The notes under the pieces are model-generated. The model was given only the letters and a program-made list of their open reading frames with translations. It ran no database searches and had not been told where the DNA came from. Positions 13,068 to 24,552 of a stretch of DNA of 64,000 nucleotides are shown here, piece after piece (position 1 is the stretch's first letter; each line of letters begins with the position of its first letter). Origin of the DNA: Toxorhynchites rutilus septentrionalis (taxonomy: Eukaryota; Arthropoda; Insecta; Diptera; Culicidae); the NCBI RefSeq assembly GCF_029784135.1, contig NC_073745.1, positions 240,404,191 to 240,468,190 on the forward strand, written 5' to 3'. Made by a program: the position numbers and the translations under genes.

Positions 13068-13140
13068 CTATATGGATAGCGTGGTCGTGTGAAATAGCTT
13101 TGCATTCCAGCCGGCCTTGGTTCGATCCCCATTGACGTCG
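13068..13140 (+). repeat. tRNA-like segment in duplicated unit, copy 1
   Basis: Contains a good B box (GGTTCGATCCCC, 13122-13133) about 45 bp after an A-box-like GGATAGCGTGGTCG. Stems do not close into a convincing cloverleaf, so a SINE head or tRNA pseudogene is more likely than a tRNA gene. Its boundaries and tail are not clear. Confidence 0.5.
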
Positions 13141-13777
13141 TATGGAATTTTTTTATGGCACAATCCCAAATGAAATGAGAAAATAAAACAAAAAGAGATG
13201 TCTGCTCGCATACATACAAACAATTTTTAAGCTTTCAAAACAGCTCATTATGTGCGCATTTGATCCTCCAGCACACGAAATGGCATCATTTCTGCCAAAG
13301 ATGATATGTTTTCTGCCAACGCTAGTTTGGGTGTAGTGATCGCTTCATACATAAATGACTGTGTTTGCCTTGTCGCACTTGGAGATGCAAAAAAAGTATT
13401 TGAATGACGGATCAGAAGAAAGGTTTAAGGTATTCATTTCTGCTTACTTCATAGAATTGTGTTGTGTTGTGTGCGGGTTGTGCGGTGTAGTCAGGTTACA
13501 TTCTCCACGGTGGAAAAGTTTCACTCAAACAAAATTTAAAAATAATTCTCACACAAAATATTTCAGACCTTCAAAATTTTAGTCAAAGAATGAAATTTAG
13601 AAAATATTTTAAGTTTTCATTAAAAAATATCACAAATTTTTGAAAAAAAAGTCATTGAAAATAAAATATTTCTAAAATTATAATTCTTTTTTCTCGAAAA
13701 CATGTTTTTTTTAAATTCTTGAAAAATAGATATGAATAGCCCAGACAATTTCCAACAAGTCACCCATACATCGGAAA

Positions 13778-14400
13778 ATGCGCACTTTTACAGTAAAAAA
13801 AAATTTCGAACAACAACTTTTTCCGTTTTTCTTCAAAAAAAATCAAACATCAATCAGAAAGTCATTGCACTTTGGAAACAATTATGGGCCCTTTCAAGCA
13901 AAAGCTCTCAGTTTTCCAGAACTCAACTTTCTACTCAACCATCCTGGAAAAACTATTTCTATACACGACCTTTCAAGTATAGTTGCATCGGCTTATAATG
14001 CTTCTTTCAATCTGAGTAATATCCTAGCTGTATTAAAAATGACAGGTTGCTATCCATTCTTAAAAAAGGTTTTTTCGGACAAGGATTTTGAATGCTCAAA
14101 TGATTTCACCTACTGGAGCGGAGGTAGCAACTGACTCATCGGGTAATACAACAATGCTGCAAAATATTGCGTCTTCAGCAGATAGATTTTACTTTGGCAA
14201 CTTTGTTCCCGGAAAATGTTGAACCTTTTCCAAAAACTTCACCGCGGGAAACCGCCACTCGGAAACGGAAGAAAGCAAAATCACGAATTTTTACTGACTC
14301 TCATAGCAAGCAGTTTCCTTTCAGACTAATACTGATAAACAGGAAATTGCAGAATATGCAGGAAATAAGAGGAAACGGAATTGTTGATAAACATAATTTT
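13778..14400 (+). pseudogene. pogo/Tigger-like transposase C-terminus, copy 1
   Basis: The 118-residue frame at 13778-14134 contains the post-catalytic region of pogo-type DDE transposases: HPGKTISIHDLSSIVASAY followed by FNLSNILAVLKMTGCYPF and FSDKDF. These match the usual HPGKxISIYD...AYxxAFxxxNIxxGFxxTGIxPFN...F pattern. A frame break near 14134 leads to a second frame (from about 14190) with PENVEPFPKTSPRETATRKR and KKAKSRIFTDS, the proline/basic tail typical of these proteins. The catalytic core upstream is not recognisable. The element's 3' side probably includes the tandem TGTCCGAAA-TACCCCAC-like motifs at 14410-14475 and may end near 14602 (CCCCTCTCCCC then TA); that end is a guess. 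Confidence 0.65.
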
Positions 14401-15390
14401 TTTTTTTCGTTGTCCGAAAGTGCCCCAGGTCTGTCCGAAACTACCCCACACATGGGGGGCACACTCGGACAAAAAGGCAATTTTCAAAAATTCGAATAAA
14501 CCATTCGTAATCGCATCAACGCACACCTCTAACACGCTCATATGATACATTGATGTCCAAATGACAACCAGGATGAATTCAGGATTTTGCCCCCCTCTCC
14601 CCTATACATTATCGCAATTTACATGTTCTGCAATTTTTTTTCATGTCAAGAACATGTTATTTATTATAACACTTTTTTATATAATTTTTTGATATACAAA
14701 TTTATATTATTATTTATATATTTTTCAGGAATTTAAAAAAATACATTTTTGAGAAAAATGAATTTGAATTAAAAAAAAATCTGTGAAATTTAAAAAGAAA
14801 ATGGCATTTTGGAAACAATTTTTTCGAGTCTTTAAATAACAGATATCACTCGTCCAAAGTTTATCTTTCGTATGATGTGACCATTATAACACTTCGTTAA
14901 GCCGGTAAAGAGGTATTAACTCTTAAAATCTCAAACCTAACGATTTCGTTTTCAATACATGAAATTTAAAACCCAGTACAGAAATGGAAAACGTCGTCCT
15001 ACGTCAATATAAGCAGCACAATAAATACCGCCCTTGCAGCGATACACCGTCAATTTCTGTTTTGCCGCCGTGCTCAATCGATGCTTCGAAATGCATTCTC
15101 AGAGTAACTACAAAGCTTACTCAGCGCAGATGTTACAAACAGCGGTTATTCCCGACGCGTAGTTTGAGGCCGAAATTACGAAAGAAAAACGGTTACACAC
15201 CAAAGTGCAATTTTGGTTTCTTTTAAAATTTATGTCCTCAGATCCGAGATGAAAAGATGCACCGCATTGGTTTTTATAGTGTCAGATTGAGACTGTTTGT
15301 GTATTATTGAATCACACAATCACAGGAAGACGTTCTGGGAGGTATCCTTGAATTTGACAGCAACGCCAAAATACTTCTTGAACCATATCA

Positions 15391-15403
15391 CCACCTTGAA
15401 CCA
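15391..15403. other. Filler at the duplication junction
   Basis: Thirteen bases that belong to neither unit. CTTGAACCA(TAT) in the filler repeats the last bases of copy 1 (CTTGAACCATAT at 15377-15388), separated by CACCAC-like sequence, and the join to copy 2 occurs at a shared TAT. This looks like templated synthesis during end joining. Confidence 0.7.
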
Positions 15404-16122
15404 TATGTAGATATAATATTCCAAAGAAAAGCGTAAAGATGAGGTCCTGTGTAGAAATTAGTGTTCTGTAAAAACCTCACGAATTACAGACGTTTTATTG
15501 ATTTGAAGGCAATGCTGGTTATTGCTTCGGTTAACACTAAATGAAGAGGGAACAGTATTTTGATAATGGAGAATATTCACAACTTAGTAGAATCAATGAT
15601 TATTGTACGCGCTTTAAGGATAGTCGTGGGGATTTGATAATGACAAAACATTCTTCTTTTTAACAGAGGCGGCGCGTGACCTAATGAGCAACCAAGAATG
15701 ATGTGGGTGTTTTATATCATTTCCATCAGTTTCGTTTAGTAGAAAACTTAAAACCTCAATTATCATGTTTACGCAAGGCAGCACATTAGTGGTACACCCA
15801 AAGTAAATTTTAAGCATATGTTATGGCATCCGAATTTATTACATTAAATAAGCTTAAAAATAACAGAAAATGTTCTACTTCCCAATACATGTATATCATT
15901 TGTAGAATATATGTGCTTGAGCCGATATGAGCGAGCGAAACAGGAGACACATTTTAATGAAAGCATATGAAAACTTTTCGTACAGTTTGCCCAATACACG
16001 GCCCAGATAGAGAAAGATATATTCTCGTTCATGTTCTTCTTTATCCTCTTAGAAAACACTTTCCAACTTCATTTTATTATGAGGTGTAATATTATCACGC
16101 TTCTATATAACAGCGCTGGCAG

Positions 16123-16195
16123 CTATATGGATAGCGTGGTCGTGTGAAATAGCTTTGCATTCCAGCCGGCCTTGGTTCGATCCCCATTGACGTCG
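16123..16195 (+). repeat. tRNA-like segment in duplicated unit, copy 2
   Basis: Same sequence as the copy-1 segment, shifted by 3055 bp; B box GGTTCGATCCCC at 16177-16188. Confidence 0.5.
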
Positions 16196-16832
16196 TATGG
16201 AATTTTTTTATGGCACAATCCCAAATGAAATGAGAAAATAAAACAAAAAGAGATGTCTGCTCGCATACATACAAACAATTTTTAAGCTTTCAAAACAGCT
16301 CATTATGTGCGCATTTGATCCTCCAGCACACGAAATGGCATCATTTCTGCCAAAGATGATATGTTTTCTGCCAACGCTAGTTTGGGTGTAGTGATCGCTT
16401 CATACATAAATGACTGTGTTTGCCTTGTCGCACTTGGAGATGCAAAAAAAGTATTTGAATGACGGATCAGAAGAAAGGTTTAAGGTATTCATTTCTGCTT
16501 ACTTCATAGAATTGTGTTGTGTTGTGTGCGGGTTGTGCGGTGTAGTCAGGTTACATTCTCCACGGTGGAAAAGTTTCACTCAAACAAAATTTAAAAATAA
16601 TTCTCACACAAAATATTTCAGACCTTCAAAATTTTAGTCAAAGAATGAAATTTAGAAAATATTTTAAGTTTTCATTAAAAAATATCACAAATTTTTGAAA
16701 AAAAAGTCATTGAAAATAAAATATTTCTAAAATTATAATTCTTTTTTCTCGAAAACATGTTTTTTTTAAATTCTTGAAAAATAGATATGAATAGCCCAGA
16801 CAATTTCCAACAAGTCACCCATACATCGGAAA

Positions 16833-17455
16833 ATGCGCACTTTTACAGTAAAAAAAAATTTCGAACAACAACTTTTTCCGTTTTTCTTCAAAAAAAATCA
16901 AACATCAATCAGAAAGTCATTGCACTTTGGAAACAATTATGGGCCCTTTCAAGCAAAAGCTCTCAGTTTTCCAGAACTCAACTTTCTACTCAACCATCCT
17001 GGAAAAACTATTTCTATACACGACCTTTCAAGTATAGTTGCATCGGCTTATAATGCTTCTTTCAATCTGAGTAATATCCTAGCTGTATTAAAAATGACAG
17101 GTTGCTATCCATTCTTAAAAAAGGTTTTTTCGGACAAGGATTTTGAATGCTCAAATGATTTCACCTACTGGAGCGGAGGTAGCAACTGACTCATCGGGTA
17201 ATACAACAATGCTGCAAAATATTGCGTCTTCAGCAGATAGATTTTACTTTGGCAACTTTGTTCCCGGAAAATGTTGAACCTTTTCCAAAAACTTCACCGC
17301 GGGAAACCGCCACTCGGAAACGGAAGAAAGCAAAATCACGAATTTTTACTGACTCTCATAGCAAGCAGTTTCCTTTCAGACTAATACTGATAAACAGGAA
17401 ATTGCAGAATATGCAGGAAATAAGAGGAAACGGAATTGTTGATAAACATAATTTT
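16833..17455 (+). pseudogene. pogo/Tigger-like transposase C-terminus, copy 2
   Basis: Duplicate of the copy-1 fragment, with the same two frames (16833-17189 and from about 17245), the same frame break and no lesion of its own that I noticed. The defects therefore predate the duplication, which copied an already dead element. Confidence 0.65.
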
Positions 17456-18445
17456 TTTTTTTCGTTGTCCGAAAGTGCCCCAGGTCTGTCCGAAACTACC
17501 CCACACATGGGGGGCACACTCGGACAAAAAGGCAATTTTCAAAAATTCGAATAAACCATTCGTAATCGCATCAACGCACACCTCTAACACGCTCATATGA
17601 TACATTGATGTCCAAATGACAACCAGGATGAATTCAGGATTTTGCCCCCCTCTCCCCTATACATTATCGCAATTTACATGTTCTGCAATTTTTTTTCATG
17701 TCAAGAACATGTTATTTATTATAACACTTTTTTATATAATTTTTTGATATACAAATTTATATTATTATTTATATATTTTTCAGGAATTTAAAAAAATACA
17801 TTTTTGAGAAAAATGAATTTGAATTAAAAAAAAATCTGTGAAATTTAAAAAGAAAATGGCATTTTGGAAACAATTTTTTCGAGTCTTTAAATAACAGATA
17901 TCACTCGTCCAAAGTTTATCTTTCGTATGATGTGACCATTATAACACTTCGTTAAGCCGGTAAAGAGGTATTAACTCTTAAAATCTCAAACCTAACGATT
18001 TCGTTTTCAATACATGAAATTTAAAACCCAGTACAGAAATGGAAAACGTCGTCCTACGTCAATATAAGCAGCACAATAAATACCGCCCTTGCAGCGATAC
18101 ACCGTCAATTTCTGTTTTGCCGCCGTGCTCAATCGATGCTTCGAAATGCATTCTCAGAGTAACTACAAAGCTTACTCAGCGCAGATGTTACAAACAGCGG
18201 TTATTCCCGACGCGTAGTTTGAGGCCGAAATTACGAAAGAAAAACGGTTACACACCAAAGTGCAATTTTGGTTTCTTTTAAAATTTATGTCCTCAGATCC
18301 GAGATGAAAAGATGCACCGCATTGGTTTTTATAGTGTCAGATTGAGACTGTTTGTGTATTATTGAATCACACAATCACAGGAAGACGTTCTGGGAGGTAT
18401 CCTTGAATTTGACAGCAACGCCAAAATACTTCTTGAACCATATCA

Positions 18446-20033
18446 AATGTCGAATCGCTGTTTACAAGTTATGATTTAAACCCGTTTTTCAGGATATTGT
18501 TTTTCCTATGAGTTTCCTATTTAATATATGGTCAAAATATAGATTTTCATATGGCATCGTTTATTATTGAAATCTTTACTTCTGCCTTCGATGGGTGGCC
18601 TAAGCAACTTGAGGATTATGCCAGAAGAAAAGGTGGATGTTTTGAATAATTTATTTGTATAAATAGTCATCTACAGAATAAAATAAAATTGTATAGAATA
18701 ACGATAATTGTATAGGTAACGGAATTTCATTATAATTTATCAAAATATCCATCTGACGATCGTCATTGTTATATAAAAAATAAAATACCCTCGATTTCAC
18801 CCTGTTTGTCGGGTGGTCCAGCACCGTGAACAAACAACAAACCTTTCAAAATAACACGTATACTCTTACGACCTTCCCCTGCAATTATTGAGGTATAATT
18901 AATGAATTAATGAAAAACTCGCCTCGTTTACGGCTCCCTTCCCCTAAAATGTGGTAATTTTCGAGAAGATAATTTATCTATAAAGCTATCAAGGGAAAAT
19001 CGGAAGTCACAGCGAAGGCAGAGACACCATTCAACAAAACATCCCATTGGTTCTCTCCAGGATACAGTAACGTATGGATTCGCCTAATTTCCCCCCTAAA
19101 ACGTACGTGCTGTGAATGTGGGGGAAACGCAGAAATAAGAAAAAAAAAATCTTCATTAAACTTTTCGCAGCGTTCCTACGGGTGTGACCTCGACGATCAA
19201 GACCCCTCCCTTCCCATTCGCATCCGCACCCGCATCCACCATCGCCGCCAACACACCGGAAAACGTGCCGAGAGTTGAAAGAACAACCCGACGAGCACTA
19301 ACCCCCTCTCGTGTGTCTGGGATTTGATTTTGCATTCCAAGAACAAGAAACCAGCGAACGCTGACTTTTGTTGAAATTTCCTCCACATTGGATCTCCAGT
19401 TAATTTCGTAACACTTTGGGGGGTGGGGGAGTTCCATGAACTGGGATCACAGGCGAGGCTTGGGTGTAAAGAACGCGGCCAAAATGCGACGTGGATTCAT
19501 CGTGGGACTGCCGTGGGACGTGGGAATAAACGGAGCATTTTGAACCGGTTTGGCACTAGCTGCTGGCTTTCCTTCGGTGTCAGTTTTCTGTTACACGTGA
19601 AAAATAAATAATAATCCGTAGAGACGTCCCTTCGCGCTTTTCATCCCAATCATCATTCAGTGTGTGTGGGTGTGTGCGCGCCTGTGTTTGTGTGCTCGGT
19701 ATGAATGAAATCCACACTTTCCATTTTGCCTGTGTCATCTGTTGAGTCCTGCTGTTGCTTTGGCGATTTTCCGACAGCCAGCATTCCGTCCCAACGTCGC
19801 CTGCATGTATATGGCAATCGCAAGACATGAGTAGCGAGTTCCAAAGGCAGGGTATGCTACTTTTGGGATTGCGGATTGGTGTTAGACGAACTGAAAGTCG
19901 TGAACTGTTATACGTAATGGGTAGCGTTTCACCATGGAACCGATGATGCGTAAATCATCTGAGGGGGTTTTGGTGTTATGTTGCCCTTCATTGGGGTGCG
20001 GTATTGCTGAACTTAGGTGCCGGAAAAGTTATA
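18446..20033. other. Intergenic, less AT-rich, no gene recognised
   Basis: The part from about 19140 to 19990 is noticeably less AT-rich and free of recognisable TE sequence, with short open frames on both strands that overlap each other and show no family motif. It could be flanking DNA of a host gene, but nothing here proves that. Confidence 0.4.
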
Positions 20034-20484
20034 CAGGTAAACTTCGATATAACGTACATTTCACTTTCAAAATTGTACGTTGTATCGAATTGTACGTTAT
20101 ATCGAAGCATAATGAAGTACTCACAAACGTAGTCTATAATACATGATTGTGTTGCTGTTTAGTAAATTTAATGAATAACTTCAATCAGAAGACGAAGCCA
20201 GCCTGTCTCATGATGTTTCCCTTCGTACTGTTGATTAAAGCTTGATTCATTTAGAATCCGGAATCACAAAACCAGCCGTATTTCAGGATTGATTGAAGGT
20301 ACAAAACTTGTTTTAGCATCACAATACAGATAATTCATTGTTCTATCAAAAAAAAAATTGATGAAAAATGTCCTTTACACTTTGGAAATGTGTACGTTAT
20401 ATCAAAGTAAAATGTACGTTATATCGAGTGACGTTATATCGAGGGTACGTTATAACGAGGGTACGTTATATCGAAGTTTCCCTG
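20034..20484. mobile_element. MITE with repeated TACGTTATATCGA motifs
   Basis: A 451-bp element flanked by TA on both sides. Left end CAGGTAAACTTCGATATAACG and right end (read inwards) CAGGGAAACTTCGATATAACG agree at 20 of 21 positions. Both ends hold several subterminal copies of TACGTTATATCGA or its complement (about three on the left, five on the right), the kind of array that transposases bind. There is no coding capacity. TA duplication and CAG start indicate a Tc1/mariner-type MITE. Confidence 0.85.
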
Positions 20485-20933
20485 TATAATTGAAATCGTT
20501 CGTGAGGGTCAATGCAGTAAATGTTACAATCATTGTATTACAATCACCAACATGGAAAATAAAAACGAAGTTTTTTGTATTTTTACGTTTTTGATTAGCG
20601 CATAATTTCAAAAGTGTTAACGACCTTCAAAACCTAAAGTAACATATTTGTAAACAATTCACTTCAATCATTACAACGCATCGCAGTATACGTGAAGTCA
20701 AAACGCGTTTTTCTCAAAACTTTGTATTTGTTGTTCTATCTTAAAGAAAATGACTATTTACGAACAAATGTTCGGAAAATAAAATAGAAGAATAAATCTT
20801 GAAAAAAATCCGTATATTTTTGAGATTTTATATATCTTGCTTCTGATTTTCTTTGAACTTCGTATATTCTTTTCTATCCGAAAGCTGATCATACATTTTT
20901 TTTAAACTGTGACTTTTTGTACATGAAATAATA

Positions 20934-21973
20934 GGTAGCACCATCTCACATAGCAGTGAAATGTTGTGAATGTAAAGACATGGGTCCTTTAAGCAAATCA
21001 AGTATGCAAAAAAACTTTAAAAATAGACTCTTTATGAAAAGGGCCAAAAAAAATTCTTGATTTTTTACAAAAATTTATAATTAAAAAAAGAATATAAATA
21101 TTCTGATTGAAGGATTAAATATAAAAAATTGTTCAAATTGTAAAATAAACAAAAATAAATACGCTGAATTTTTTTTTAAACTCAAACTCATTAAAAATCA
21201 TGAAACAAATTTAAAAAAAGAAAAATTGTAAATTAAAACTCGTTTTTCTCGAAAACGTGTTTTTTTTTAATTTAGTGCAGATGGGTTTTACAGAAAAAAA
21301 GTTTTTCTGACAAAAATTTTTTCATGGTTTTTTTTGAAAAATTATTATTAATGTTTAATTCGTTACATTTTTTTGTACAATCTTTCGCGGTTTACATGCT
21401 CTGCTAACTTTTTTCTGTTTAGAAACATGTCAAGAATATGTCAAACGGTAGGATTTACACACAAAAATGGTACGAGTAAAACATTATTTTTTCAGGAGTC
21501 TCAATGCCAAATGCCATGTATTCTAGAAAACTATAAAATATATATAGTTGAAGTCTTCGACGAAAGTTTATAAGTTTTAATAAAATCAAAAACGAATACA
21601 CTATATCGTTATCTTGGCGTTAAACAAAATTAGTATTAGTCGTAATTTTAAAAAAACATGCAAAAGTTGTCGATCTTGACGATCTTGAGAAAAATGAATT
21701 TTAATTTTTAAAATAATTTTTTTCAATTTTGGTATCTTTGATGAAAATTTATTTTCTACATTTCTTCATTTGATCAGTATTTCATCCTTTGATCAGAATT
21801 TTGTACGTATTATAGTTTTTAATTTTTTTTTGTATTTTTTTGTAAATCAAAAAAATTTATCCTTTTCAAAAAGTAGTCTATTTATTTTTTAATATTTCAA
21901 GTATGCAAAGTTGCTTAAAAGACCCATGTGTTTACACCCACAATGTTTAACTGCTATCTGAGATGGTGCTGCC
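20934..21973. mobile_element. Foldback element with long inverted repeats
   Basis: The left arm from 20934 (GGTAGCACCATCTCACATAG) is the inverted complement of the right arm ending at 21973 (GGCAGCACCATCTCAGATAG when reversed). The match continues through ACATGGGTC-TTTAAGCAA and further, giving arms of roughly 140 bp at moderate identity. The 0.75-kb interior is AT-rich with no recognised gene. No clean TSD was seen, so superfamily is unknown. Confidence 0.7.
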
Positions 21974-23714
21974 AACGGCCAGTCCAGTTGGCATGAAATT
22001 CGTCTATAGCAAACTCGCCCGTAATCTCCCACCAGCATTTCATGCGAATAGTTTATAGCAAAAGATAGAAAAAAAATGTCCGCAGATCGCAGTTCTTAGA
22101 CAAAAAATCAACAATTGTTTACATAAAAAAATTTTAGCTGCATGAATGAGTTTCATCCTGATATTTTAAATTGAATATTGTTGACAGCTGTAAAAAACAA
22201 AAGAAAAATGACCATTGCTACGACTTCTAACGCTTTACATTGGCATGCATAACTGTTAATGCGTGAATTTCGGTTTCATATTTACACACCTGATAACTTC
22301 CTAAATTCATGATAAATCATAAAATAAGCACGAACTTCCCGAAGAAAAAAATGCTTTGTCTCTTTGATATCAACACTTTATATTCTCTATGAAGCGATTG
22401 TTTTCCAAAGTTTAGTAAAAGTAGATATTTATGGAGCAAACTATAGTTTTTCCTAAACAGTTTATCTGAATAACTTTCATTTGCCGTAAAAAAACATAAA
22501 ATCTGGCAAGAGATTACATATATGTTAAATCGATTTTAAACCCTCTTATAAGTTCATGGAAACTAAGCAACGAATCAACTCCAAACTCAAAGAACATAAT
22601 TCTTGTAAGAGGAACTCTTACCATTGATAAAAACTATTAAAACAGTTGAAAAAGTTTGTGGTAATATAGTTGTCAGTGCCCGTTAATCCGAAAAACACTG
22701 TGTTCCACTGCCTTGTAAGTATACTTTATTGTGTTCTGATTATGCAAAAATCAAAACAATATCAGGGTGGCCACCCAATTTCAATTTTTGAATTCCTGCA
22801 TTTTTCCCGACTTTTTTCCGCATTATTTCACGAAATTCCCGACTCACAGAAATGAAATTTAATAATATTGTGTTGTTTGATTAGTTAGAAATTGATTTTT
22901 GAAACCCGAATTGCAAATGTTTTTTTTACTTCATATTTCCTAGTTCGGCATGTGACAAAAATTGGACGGTGTGTATCTCAGCAACACCTATTGCTTGGAT
23001 ATTGGATTCAGGAGATACGGACGGAACTGTTTCTGGAATATATGTATCTGGGACCTGAATCGCTTTCAAACGTATCAGATCCACCCCATCTCTACTTACT
23101 CCGAATTCAAAAAGTTTCATTTATTAGAGTAACTGACTAGAACTTCATTGGTCACATCCAAACATATTCCGAGCATTTCCCGGATACATTCTATGATCAG
23201 TTCCTGAGTTGACCCTAAAATCCATAATAAATAATTGCACAGAAAATCTATCTTGTTAAAAAAAACGCTGGATAAAAATTCTTAGCAGGAATAAGAGCAT
23301 ATGAGACGGGATGAAACAAATAACACGAAGTAAGTAGCATTTTTAATGACCCAGAATCTGACTCCTTTTTCTTTAAAATGCGTCCCATTTTTACCCCAGA
23401 GCCTTGATTTATTTTAAGGACATGTTCGACCCGTATCCTGGATCTACATTTCAACTATCAACTACTATTTTTTCAATGATACGAATGTTTCTATTGGATG
23501 GCATAAGAAAACCATGAGAGGAAAGAAGTTGAATTAAACGTATTAAGTTTATTGAGCGTTATTACAAATCCAGTTCAACTTTCAACACTTTTTGAGCATT
23601 TAATTTTCTCTACCATCAAGACTGCATCTTTCTGGGTGTCAACCAACATCTTCGAGTTTCTAGCCTCGTTCGTGTTTTTTGAAGAAAATCCTCTCTCTTC
23701 AATGATGCGTTGTC

Positions 23715-24180
23715 TTCGGGCCCGAGGAAGACAACCCAATGTGCCGGTGAGAGATGTGTTGGCTCGGTTAGACCTTGATTACATGTCCCAAATATATATT
23801 TTTCCTTAAAGCTATCGATCATCGTGTGTGATTGTCCTTATATCCTTATCCCCTCCTTTTCTTCCTTCGCGAGCAATCGGTTCTCTTCTTACTAACAATA
23901 GAATAAGTTGAAATGTAAATACATAGTAGTTATAAGATAGGTTTAAGAGTTGAGTGTGAACATTGTCAACATATCCTTATATCCCATCCTATTCCTGATA
24001 AAAATATGTCACCCTTCTAAACTCGAGTCTACCGCGAGTAATCGGTTTTCTATTTTATTAACAATAGAATTAAGGAAAATTGTTCATAGATATATAGATA
24101 TAGTTAATATGTTTAGTTAATTTTCGGCTCCTTTAAACTTATGTAATTGAGCCTGTAATAGCCTGTTAATAAAAAAAAAT
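23715..24180 (+). mobile_element. 5'-truncated LINE tail with TSD
   Basis: A LINE 3' end beginning in the last codons of ORF2 (RGRQPNVPVRDVLARLDLDY) followed by 3' UTR with CTCGAGTCTACCGCGAG and ending GAGCCTG then an A-rich tail. Flanks ATGATGCGTTGTC (23702-23714) and ATGATGCATTGTC (24181-24193) form a 13-bp TSD with one mismatch. It is a relative of the element at 1-2045 and closer to the copy at 55425. Inserted into copy A of the GGGTGGCCACCC element. Confidence 0.85.
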
Positions 24181-24191
24181 ATGATGCATTG

Positions 24192-24443
24192 TCATGCGAT
24201 AGGTTCAGAATGAGCGATAATTTCCATCCAAGAGAAATGCAATATTTGATCTTTTATTTGATATGCAGATAATACAATTTCAGCAGAAGACGTTGGACAT
24301 AATTTTCCATACTCGTTATTTATTTTATCTGCACAAACGCCGGGCAAATGTTGTTTATCGACGAATACTTCCAAGCATAACTCCGGATACCGCTTTGCTA
24401 TATCCGGAATGTTGAAAATCACATCACAAATCATACAAATCAA
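24192..24443 (-). other. Unrecognised open frame inside copy A
   Basis: An 83-residue frame with ordinary-looking composition (VFVDKQHLPGVC, SSAEIVLSAYQIKDQI). It lies between the LINE tail and the DD41D mariner, so it may be leftover coding sequence of the host DNA element. I recognise no family and cannot say it is expressed. Confidence 0.25.
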
Positions 24444-24552
24444 TACGTTAGGTAACGAGTGCGATATGTCAAAGGGGATTGTATGAACAATTTCTTTAAA
24501 AATCCACAGTAGAACTCACGATAGCTGATACGAAATATTAGGACACCTTCAT

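Larger units (their letters stand above)
12349..15390. repeat. Tandem duplication, copy 1 (3042 bp)
   Basis: First of two nearly identical 3042-bp units whose corresponding positions are 3055 bp apart. Reading frames and noncoding sequence match throughout wherever I compared; I noticed one substitution (ACTTTAAACC here, ACTTAAAACC in copy 2). It carries a tRNA-like segment, a pogo-like transposase 3' end and AT-rich flanks. A recent duplication or an assembly artefact would both explain the near identity. Confidence 0.9.
15404..18445. repeat. Tandem duplication, copy 2 (3042 bp)
   Basis: Second unit. It begins at TATGTAGATATA and ends at CTTGAACCATATCA, after which sequence diverges from copy 1. 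All features inside copy 1 recur 3055 bp further along. Confidence 0.9.
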
